Below are positions 58,830-64,000 of a DNA stretch of 64,000 nt, piece after piece; position 1 is the first letter of the stretch, and each line of letters opens with the position of its first letter. Both the position numbers and the translations under genes were made by a program. Below the pieces are notes generated by a model that saw only the letters and a list, made by a program, of their open reading frames with translations, was not told the origin of the DNA and made no database searches. Source of the DNA: Rubrobacter_D sp963840835 (GTDB taxonomy: Bacteria; Actinomycetota; Rubrobacteria; Rubrobacterales; Rubrobacteraceae); contig CAWJAM010000010.1 of assembly GCA_963840835.1 (NCBI GenBank), positions 1-64,000 on the forward strand, in the 5' to 3' direction.

Positions 58830-59189
58830 ATGATCGATCGCCGCGCTCTCGCCGAAGAGAGTTTCTGCTATCTGACTACGACTGGGCGCGTGACGGGCCG
58901 GCCGCACGAGATCGAGATCTGGTTCTCCCTCGTGCCGGAAACCCAGAACCTCTACATGCTCTCCGGGGGCGGCGATCGCTCGGACTGGGTGAAGAACCTG
59001 CGGCGCGACCCCGAGGTAACGGTCCGCATCGCGGGGGAGCAGCTCAGCGGACGCGCCCGCGAGGCCAGGGACGCGGAGGAAGACGAGCTGGCGCGGAGGC
59101 TTCTGGTCGAGAAGTACGAGAGCGGCCCAGGGCGTCTCGCTAACTGGCGCCGAAATGCGCTGCCCGTGGTGGTTGACCTTTCGGAGTAG
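58830..59189 (+). CDS. Deazaflavin(F420)-dependent nitroreductase family protein (DUF385)
   Basis: A 119-residue split-barrel protein. ESFCYLTTTGRVTGRPHEIE at the N-terminus and NLYMLSGGGDRSDWVKNLRR with DPEVTVRI are the signature of DUF385/Ddn-like proteins, which bind F420 in actinobacteria. A short CCTGTAACCTCTAACCTGTAGCC repeat precedes the ATG, and no clear ribosome site is visible. The substrate is unknown. Confidence 0.83.
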   Translation: MIDRRALAEESFCYLTTTGRVTGRPHEIEIWFSLVPETQNLYMLSGGGDRSDWVKNLRRDPEVTVRIAGEQLSGRAREARDAEEDELARRLLVEKYESGPGRLANWRRNALPVVVDLSE

Positions 59190-59267
59190 AAAATTCGTGT
59201 GGGTAGCGCGAACAGTCGAGGCCTACCGCAGGCAGGTCGGGGTAAGAGACGGAGAGGGGCTACCCTG

Positions 59268-59756
59268 GTGCAACCCAGAGCAGCCAGCCCGAAAGATGCC
59301 GAAGCTATAGCCCGCATCTACAACGAGGGCATCGAGGAGCGCATCGCGACCTTCGAGACCCGTCCACGTACGGCCGGGGAGATACGGGCCTGGTTCGAAG
59401 GCGAACATCCCATCGTCGTCGTGGAAGAAGGCGGGGCGGTCATCGCCTTCGCCAACGCGTCGGCCTACAGCCCTCGCGAATGCTACTCTGGCGTGGCCGA
59501 GTTCTCTGTGTACACCGCCGGCGAGGCCAGGGGCCGTGGCGCTGCCACCCTGGCGATGAGGGCTTTGATCTCCGCCTCAGAGGAGGCCGGCTTCTGGAAG
59601 CACGTCGCCCGCGTCTTCGTCGAGAACGAGCCGAGCCGGAAACTCTTGCTCTCCCTGGGCTTCCGCGAGGTGGGAACCCACGAGAAGCACGCCAGGCTCG
59701 ACGGAATATGGCGCGACGTCGTGGTCGTCGAGCGGCTCATCCCGGCCAACCTGTAG
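59268..59756 (+). CDS. GNAT acetyltransferase, ArsN1/phosphinothricin acetyltransferase-like
   Basis: A 162-residue acetyltransferase. It begins PRAASPKDAEAIARIYNEGI with EERIATFETRPRTAGEI, then CYSGVAEFSVYTAGEARGRG (acetyl-CoA loop) and SLGFREVGTHEKHARLDGIW with DVVVVERL. This matches family A of arsinothricin/phosphinothricin N-acetyltransferases (ArsN1), which detoxify such amino acids. GTG at 59268 is chosen because the family starts there; the frame upstream is not conserved. No arsenic genes are nearby. Confidence 0.83.
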   Translation: MQPRAASPKDAEAIARIYNEGIEERIATFETRPRTAGEIRAWFEGEHPIVVVEEGGAVIAFANASAYSPRECYSGVAEFSVYTAGEARGRGAATLAMRALISASEEAGFWKHVARVFVENEPSRKLLLSLGFREVGTHEKHARLDGIWRDVVVVERLIPANL

Positions 59757-59824
59757 CCCTTACAACGGCCATGCTATCCTTGGGCGAGAAGTAACCGCGG
59801 GGAACAAGTCGAACGGAGGCGTGG

Positions 59825-60244
59825 ATGGAGGACTTTACGCCTGTAAGCGGCCTTTTCGGTGGGCTCTTGATCGGGCTCGCCGTCGTGCTGCTGATGCTAC
59901 TGAACGGGCACATAGCGGGGATAAGCAGCATCGTCGGCGGTCTGGTGAACTCGAAGGGAGGAGACACCGGCTGGCGTGTGGCTTTCGTCGCGGGACTTCT
60001 TCTCGGCGCCCTGGCGTACGTTCTTATGGGGAGAGGTCCTTCTCCCGTGGACGTGCTCGCGTCCCCGCCGGCCATCCTGGTCGGGGGGCTCCTCGTCGGC
60101 TTCGGCACCCGCATGGGATCGGGCTGCACCAGCGGCCACGGCCTGTGCGGCATGGCGCTCTTCTCCCGGCGCTCGATGGCCGCCACAGCAATCTTCTTCG
60201 GGGTGGCGATGCTCACCGTGTTCATGACCAGGCACACCTTCTGA
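59825..60244 (+). CDS. YeeE/YedE family membrane protein (first half-transporter)
   Basis: A 139-residue membrane protein with about four helices. The family motif LNGHIAGISSIVGGLV is near the N-terminus and GFGTRMGSGCTSGHGLCGMA near residue 100, with the Cys-containing sulfur-transport motif. Such half-size YeeE proteins usually occur in pairs and are predicted to move sulfur species. GGAGG precedes the ATG. The stop overlaps the start of the second half-gene (TGATG). Confidence 0.88.
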   Translation: MEDFTPVSGLFGGLLIGLAVVLLMLLNGHIAGISSIVGGLVNSKGGDTGWRVAFVAGLLLGALAYVLMGRGPSPVDVLASPPAILVGGLLVGFGTRMGSGCTSGHGLCGMALFSRRSMAATAIFFGVAMLTVFMTRHTF

Positions 60245-60519
60245 TGGCCCTTCCAAGAACGCTCGCCGCCCTTGCTTGTGGCCTCCTCTTCGGCCTGGGG
60301 CTCGCTATCTCGGGGATGATGAACCCGGCCAAGGTCATAGGCTTCCTCGACGTGGCCGGAGCCTGGGACCCCACCCTCGCCTTCGTCATGGGCGGCGCGC
60401 TGCTCGTGCGGCTATGGCATGGCACTGCACGCCTGGATCTCAGGCGAACGCAAGATCAGGACGAGTTCGTCGCCCGAAGCCGGCGACGCGGCCGCGGACC
60501 CTCGCTAGGAACGCAATAG
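60244..60519 (+). CDS. YeeE/YedE second half-transporter, C-terminally truncated
   Basis: It begins MALPRTLAALACGLLFGLGL, then AISGMMNPAKVIGFLDVAGA and DPTLAFVMGGALL, the N-terminal half of the partner protein (DUF6691 type, usually about 140 residues). After VMGGALL it runs into basic, non-membrane sequence and stops at 92 residues, so the second G-C-x-G-P-G half is missing. Its last 15 bases overlap the stop of the convergent BtuF-like gene. It is probably non-functional or recently truncated. Confidence 0.65.
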   Translation: MALPRTLAALACGLLFGLGLAISGMMNPAKVIGFLDVAGAWDPTLAFVMGGALLVRLWHGTARLDLRRTQDQDEFVARSRRRGRGPSLGTQ

Positions 60520-61254
60520 CGCGGAGATCTGGGTGAGGCTCCCGGCCATCCTGGGTCCGTACCATGTCAGGAGCTTGCCGTCCACGAGATGTATCCTATC
60601 TTCCCTGGCGGCGGGCACGTCCAGCGCGTAGAACTCGGGCAGGTCTTCGGCCGAGAACGGGTAGGGCTCGTCGGGCAGCAGGACGACCTCGGGACGCAGA
60701 GCCTCGATCTCCTGCAGCGTGACTACTGGGTAGCGGGTCTCCCCGCCACAGACGTTCTCGCCGCTGGAAACCTTCAATACGTCGTGGACGTACGTGTCCG
60801 AGCCGACGCCCATGTACGGGCTCTTCCAGATCGGGACGAAGACCCTACGCGTACGGCCGCGCCGCGCCTTTAGCCTCTTCACGACGCGCTCGATGGGCTC
60901 GAGCACGTGCTCCGACCTCGGGGCTTCGACCCTTGCGGCGAGGTCCCGGAGCATCCGAACGGCCCCCTCGACCGTCTCCGGCGCGCCGAGAAAGACCGGG
61001 AGGCCGGCGCCGGCCAGCGCCTCCACGTTCTCCCTGCTGTTCTCCTCTTTTACAGCGACGACGAGGTCTGGGTCCAGTTCGAGGACACGCTCTACGTCTA
61101 TCTTCTTGGTCCCGCCGACCTTCGCGATTTTTCCGACCGTCCGCGGGGGCTGGGTGCAGTAGCGGGTTCGGCCCACGACCCTCCCGCCGACGCCGAGGGC
61201 GAAGAGTGTCTCCGTCAGGCTCGGGACGAGGCTGACGATGCGCTCTGGGGCCAA
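60505..61254 (-). CDS. Cobalamin/Fe3+-siderophore-type periplasmic-binding fold protein (BtuF-like)
   Basis: A 249-residue helical-backbone metal-receptor protein. RIVSLVPSLTETLFALGVGG is the N-terminal motif, then RYCTQPPRTVGKIAKVGGTK, DLVVAVKEENSRENVEALA and VVLLPDEPYPF. No signal peptide or lipobox precedes it, so it may be cytoplasmic, a variant common near B12-dependent enzymes. The start is TTG at 61254, 3 bases after the MeaB stop, so it is coupled to meaB. A link to cobalamin is inferred from this context. Confidence 0.8.
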   Translation of the reverse strand: MAPERIVSLVPSLTETLFALGVGGRVVGRTRYCTQPPRTVGKIAKVGGTKKIDVERVLELDPDLVVAVKEENSRENVEALAGAGLPVFLGAPETVEGAVRMLRDLAARVEAPRSEHVLEPIERVVKRLKARRGRTRRVFVPIWKSPYMGVGSDTYVHDVLKVSSGENVCGGETRYPVVTLQEIEALRPEVVLLPDEPYPFSAEDLPEFYALDVPAAREDRIHLVDGKLLTWYGPRMAGSLTQISALLRS

Positions 61255-61257
61255 CGT

Positions 61258-62199
61258 CTAAACTTCCTTGAAGATAATGTCCGAGGCCGAGATGGGATCT
61301 AGCTCCCTCTTGTAGACCTTCTCGACTAGCTCCGTATCCTCCCGGTCCAGGCGTTCGTGCATCTCTTTCTCCAGGCGGTTAGTGGCCCACGCGACGACGA
61401 AATCCCTCAGGGCGGCCCGCCGTCTCTTGCCCAATCTGCCCTCCTCTTCGAGGAACTCGCGGTGCTTCTGTATCGTGTCTTTGAGTTCCTTTACGCCCTC
61501 GCCAGTATCGCCGCGGGTCATCACGATGGGCGGGAACCAGGGGTCGGGATCGAGCTCCTGCCCGATCTCCAGTATGGATCTCACCTCAGAGGCGGCGTTC
61601 TTGGCCTGGGGGTTATCCGACTTGTTGATGCAGAAGACGTCGGCTATCTCCATAACCCCGGCCTTGAGCGCCTGGACCGCATCCCCCGCCCCCGGCTGCA
61701 GGCAGAGCACCACCGTGTCGGCCGCCGAGGCGACCTCGACCTCCCCCTGCCCCACGCCGACGGTCTCGTAGAGGATCACATCGTACCCGCAGGCCTCCAT
61801 CGCTATGGCGGCGAGCCTGGAGCCGCCCGCTAGCCCACCCAAATGCCCCCTGCTCCCCATCGAGCGGATGAATACGCCCGGGTCGAGGAAATGGTCGGAG
61901 AGCCTTATGCGGTCGCCCAGAATAGCGCCCTTCGAGAACGGGCTAGAAGGATCGACGGAGACAACGCCGACGCTCCTGTCCTCCTCCCTGTAGAGCTCGA
62001 TGAGCTTGGCGATGACGCTGCTCTTGCCAACGCCGGGCGGTCCGGTGAATCCGATCGTAAGCGCGTAGCCTGTCTCCTTGTAGATCTCCGCGATTATTCC
62101 AGCCGTCTCTTCGTCCTCGCGCTCTATCTTGGAGATCACACGCGCCAACGCCCGCCGGTCTCCCGAGAGCAACCGTTTTACGAGATCGTTGTTACTCAT
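61258..62199 (-). CDS. meaB: MeaB/ArgK-type GTPase, chaperone of B12-dependent acyl-CoA mutases
   Basis: A 313-residue G3E P-loop GTPase. The Walker A is TIGFTGPPGVGKSSVIAKLI (about residue 55), then VVSVDPSSPFSKGAILGDRI (switch I region), ETVGVGQGEVEVA (switch II), and INKSD as the base-specificity N-K-x-D. It protects and reloads methylmalonyl- or isobutyryl-CoA mutases with adenosylcobalamin. No mutase is adjacent; the mutase at 37.5-39.1 kb is the candidate client. It is first in a two-gene unit with the BtuF-like gene. Confidence 0.93.
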   Translation of the reverse strand: MSNNDLVKRLLSGDRRALARVISKIEREDEETAGIIAEIYKETGYALTIGFTGPPGVGKSSVIAKLIELYREEDRSVGVVSVDPSSPFSKGAILGDRIRLSDHFLDPGVFIRSMGSRGHLGGLAGGSRLAAIAMEACGYDVILYETVGVGQGEVEVASAADTVVLCLQPGAGDAVQALKAGVMEIADVFCINKSDNPQAKNAASEVRSILEIGQELDPDPWFPPIVMTRGDTGEGVKELKDTIQKHREFLEEEGRLGKRRRAALRDFVVAWATNRLEKEMHERLDREDTELVEKVYKRELDPISASDIIFKEV

Positions 62200-62263
62200 T
62201 GACTGCCGACTCTATCAATTCGATCCTTCATCTGAACACGCCAATCCGCCCATACTTTAGAGC

Positions 62264-62425
62264 ATGACCATCGGGTACGCCGATCTGGACGCGAAACTCG
62301 CCGACGCCTCCAGCGTGGTCCATGGCGGGCGACTCGACACCAACTCCTTCCTCACCACAGATGAGCGGCATCTTCGGGTGCTGCGCGGTTTGGGAGGACA
62401 TGCACTTGTTATACTATTGGTATGA
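62264..62425 (+). pseudogene. PIN-domain (VapC-like) C-terminal remnant
   Basis: A 53-residue frame, YADLDAKLADASSVVHGGRL then DTNSFLTTDERHLRVLRGL, resembling the C-terminal part of PIN ribonuclease toxins with the conserved D-A-S, L-T-T-D-E-R and R-V-L-R pattern. The N-terminal catalytic half is missing. It lies just before a MazEF-like pair, and its last bases overlap that pair's promoter. It is probably a decayed toxin. Confidence 0.5.
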
Positions 62426-62432
62426 GAGGAGG
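62404..62432 (+). promoter_or_regulatory. Promoter/operator of the MazEF-like pair
   Basis: TTGTTATACTATTGGTATGAG contains TATACT as a -10 box and the dyad ATAC-tattg-GTAT, which could bind the ribbon-helix-helix antitoxin for autoregulation. GAGGAGG follows, 6 bases before the antitoxin GTG at 62439. Confidence 0.45.
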
Positions 62433-62438
62433 TAAAAC

Positions 62439-62708
62439 GTGGCGCATGTAAAGACGGCGATCTCGCTGGACGAGTCTTTGTTCCGGGAGGCGGAGAGATG
62501 GGCTGGGAAGCTCGGAGTTTCCCGCAGTCAACTCTATGCCAAGGCGGTTGAGGAGTACGTCCGAGGGCGGGAGAACGAGGAGCTTCTGAGGAGGCTCAAT
62601 GAGGCGCACGCCGATGGGCTGGACGAGGAGGATGAGGAGGCTCTAAGGCACGGGCAGGCGCTTCACGCAGATATGCTGCGAAGGGCCGAACGGGAGGGAC
62701 GACTATAA
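62439..62708 (+). CDS. Ribbon-helix-helix antitoxin (MazE-like)
   Basis: An 89-residue protein. HVKTAISLDESLFREAERWA with LGVSRSQLYAKAVEEYV is the ribbon-helix-helix DNA-binding fold (residues 3-45). The acidic C-terminal part (EEDEEALRHGQALHADMLRR) would neutralise the toxin. The GTG start follows GAGGAGG. The stop TAA overlaps the ATA codon that probably begins the toxin (ATAA). Confidence 0.83.
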   Translation: MAHVKTAISLDESLFREAERWAGKLGVSRSQLYAKAVEEYVRGRENEELLRRLNEAHADGLDEEDEEALRHGQALHADMLRRAEREGRL

Positions 62709-63058
62709 GGCAGGGGGAGGTGTACTGGGCGGGTGTGGTCGAGTCGTTGGGATCGACGCCGGGGTACGACCGTCCGTATCTGGTCGTCCAGAACAACGCC
62801 TTCAACAGTAGTCGCATAAACACGGTCGTCGTCTGTGGCCTGACCGCGAACCTGCGCCGCGCCGGGGATCCGGGCAACGTATTGCTCTTTCCGGGAGAGG
62901 CGGATTTGCCCGAGCAGAGCGTCGTGAACGTCTCGCAGATCGTCACCCTCGACAAGGGCCAGTTGCGGGCCAGGATCGGGGCGCTTTCACCAGAGCGTGT
63001 CCGCGAGGTGTTACGTGGGATAAACCTCGTGCTCGAGCCTCGGGAGGTGGGCCGGTGA
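62705..63058 (+). CDS. MazF/PemK-type mRNA interferase toxin with apparent ATA start
   Basis: About 117 residues. After RQGEVYWAGVVESLGSTPGY, DRPYLVVQNNAFNSSRINTV, VVCGLTANLRRAGDPGNVLL and EQSVVNVSQIVTLDKGQLRA cover the whole MazF fold, including the R-P-x-L-V-V-Q-N core. The family normally starts M-R-x-G-E-V; the codon at that position here is ATA at 62705-62707, overlapping the antitoxin stop. The next GTG (62720) would delete the conserved first strand and has no properly spaced ribosome site. Either ATA is used or the toxin has lost its start. Confidence 0.8.
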   Translation: MRQGEVYWAGVVESLGSTPGYDRPYLVVQNNAFNSSRINTVVVCGLTANLRRAGDPGNVLLFPGEADLPEQSVVNVSQIVTLDKGQLRARIGALSPERVREVLRGINLVLEPREVGR

Positions 63059-63107
63059 GCTACATCTTTGCAACCTGACCGCCCACCTCGCCTCTACGAG
63101 AGGTGGA

Positions 63108-63605
63108 TTACGCCCACTCCGTCTGGAGGTCCGGGGTATTGGCCAGCGTCTGGTAGACGACACAGTACTGCTCTGTTTTCTTGCGCAGATCCTCCAATTG
63201 TTCGTCTGTGGCCTCGGGCGCGACGATATCGAAGGTGGTGCGAATGGTCTCGAAGCCTACGGGGGCGTCCCTGGAGACGCCTAGCGTCCCGGCGAGGTCC
63301 ATGTCCCCTTCCACGGTTACCTCGATGCGCTCGGCCTCTATACCCATGGCCTCGGCGACCATCTGGCAGGTGACTTGGGCGCAGGCCGCCAGGGACCCGA
63401 GCAAGAGGTCTCCGGAGCAGGCGGTCTCGCCCGTGCCCCCCACCCCCGCGTGGGCCTCGGCGTCGTAGACGGCGCGGCCCACGTCTACAGAGCAGGAGAT
63501 CGGGGTGTTCTGCTGGCTCGCTTTGGCCTCGAGCGTTATCCGGGAAGTCCCCGGCTCGTCGCGGTATTTTTTCTTCAATGGTCTCTGAATCGATCGGAGA
63601 TCCAA
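63108..63605 (-). CDS. OsmC family peroxiredoxin-like protein
   Basis: A 165-residue protein. The catalytic cysteines lie in GETACSGDLLLGSLAACAQV, as in OsmC/Ohr hydroperoxide reductases, with MGIEAERIEVTVEGDMDLAG and the C-terminal TEQYCVVYQTLANTPDLQ. It would reduce organic hydroperoxides, although many OsmC relatives have other roles. It is a single gene on the minus strand between two toxin-antitoxin loci. Confidence 0.87.
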   Translation of the reverse strand: MDLRSIQRPLKKKYRDEPGTSRITLEAKASQQNTPISCSVDVGRAVYDAEAHAGVGGTGETACSGDLLLGSLAACAQVTCQMVAEAMGIEAERIEVTVEGDMDLAGTLGVSRDAPVGFETIRTTFDIVAPEATDEQLEDLRKKTEQYCVVYQTLANTPDLQTEWA

Positions 63606-63693
63606 GATCTTCCTCCCAAGATAGCTGCCCTTCTAGAGCCTATTGTAGCCGCCCGACAGCGAAGAATCGTGTACATGTGTTACGCTTTTTCGC

Positions 63694-63942
63694 ATGTCAA
63701 AGATGATCCAGATAAGGAACGTCCCTGATGATCTACATCGCACCCTGAAGGTTCGGGCGGCGAAGGCTGGCATGACGCTCTCAGGTTATCTGCTCTCCGA
63801 GATAGAGCAGGTGGCCGAGAAGCCGACCCTTGCTGAGATGATGGAGCGGCTGAGCCACGATCCACCGGTCGAGGTGGACGAGACTCCGGCAGAGATCATC
63901 CGCCGGATGCGGGACGCCGCCAATCCGCGCGACCTTGGTTAG
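63694..63942 (+). CDS. Ribbon-helix-helix antitoxin (FitA/VapB-like)
   Basis: An 82-residue protein starting MSKMIQIRNVPDDLHRTLKV with RAAKAGMTLSGYLLSEIEQV, the FitA-type ribbon-helix-helix fold. The C-terminal part (ETPAEIIRRMRDAANP) would bind a PIN toxin, and a PIN start follows directly. The pair is a VapBC-type module truncated by the window end. Confidence 0.85.
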   Translation: MSKMIQIRNVPDDLHRTLKVRAAKAGMTLSGYLLSEIEQVAEKPTLAEMMERLSHDPPVEVDETPAEIIRRMRDAANPRDLG

Positions 63943-63948
63943 CGATCG

Positions 63949-64000
63949 TTGATCGTCATTGATGCGTCGGCAGAGGTCGCCGTTCTGCTGGGCATCGGAC
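63949..64000 (+). CDS. PIN-domain toxin (VapC-like), partial at window end
   Basis: From TTG at 63949 the frame reads IVIDASAEVAVLLGIG, the first strand and helix of a PIN ribonuclease with the conserved catalytic Asp in VIDASA. It lies 6 bases after the antitoxin stop. The rest is outside the window. Confidence 0.7.
   Translation, partial: MIVIDASAEVAVLLGIG

Overview
The window is GC-rich actinobacterial DNA. GTG, TTG and ATG starts are mixed, the acyl-CoA carboxylase has an epsilon subunit, there are deazaflavin-type (DUF385) proteins, an ECF41 sigma factor and a 180-kDa-class NAD-glutamate dehydrogenase. The gene set and intergenic repeats suggest a Rubrobacter-like member of the Actinomycetota. 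The genus is an inference; no rRNA is present.

Layout. 1-4.1 kb: a minus-strand block fhs-soxB-soxD-soxA for sarcosine/C1 metabolism, full of small indels. 4.2-10 kb: small oxidoreductase, sigma-factor and membrane genes, some still frame-disrupted. 10-14 kb: an accessory patch with a duplicated DUF1801 gene, a truncated DUF2867 gene, an amidohydrolase/TetR pair and an integrase remnant beside tRNA-Ile(GAT). 14.3-20 kb: a bifunctional-nuclease-like protein and a beta-epsilon-alpha acyl-CoA carboxylase operon with a catalytically dead RtcB homologue. 20-23.5 kb: a transposase element of about 2.9 kb that split a DUF5615 toxin-like gene away from its DUF433 partner. 23.6-28 kb: leucine dehydrogenase and an ECF vitamin-type transporter. 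28-33 kb: divergent peptidase/SDR and TPP-enzyme/cyclase pairs. 33-40.4 kb: branched-chain 2-oxoacid dehydrogenase E1alpha/E1beta/E2, an isobutyryl-CoA-mutase-type mutase and an acyl-CoA dehydrogenase. 40.5-46 kb: a lipoprotein and NAD-glutamate dehydrogenase. 46-52 kb: the most unusual locus, an overlapping minus-strand operon of a response-regulator/ATP-grasp fusion, two more ATP-grasp proteins, a mannitol-phosphate-dehydrogenase-like protein and an MFS transporter. 52-62 kb: carbonic anhydrase, thiolase, flavoprotein, acyl-CoA synthetase, YeeE pieces, a BtuF-like protein and MeaB. 62-64 kb: toxin-antitoxin genes and an OsmC protein.

A shared metabolic theme is amino-acid and acyl-CoA catabolism. 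Leucine dehydrogenase, BCKDH, the mutase with its MeaB chaperone, acyl-CoA dehydrogenase, thiolase, acyl-CoA synthetase and acyl-CoA carboxylase together could take branched-chain amino acids to central metabolites. Glutamate dehydrogenase would recycle the amino nitrogen.

Intergenic DNA carries several hairpin repeat families: GCTGA-rich inverted repeats often paired with a second, locus-specific perfect hairpin; GTAGGGGCG...CGCCCCTAC palindromes; and ATTCCC-N8-GGGAAT elements. No CRISPR array, rRNA or replication origin was seen. All statements come from reading the sequence; no database search was run.
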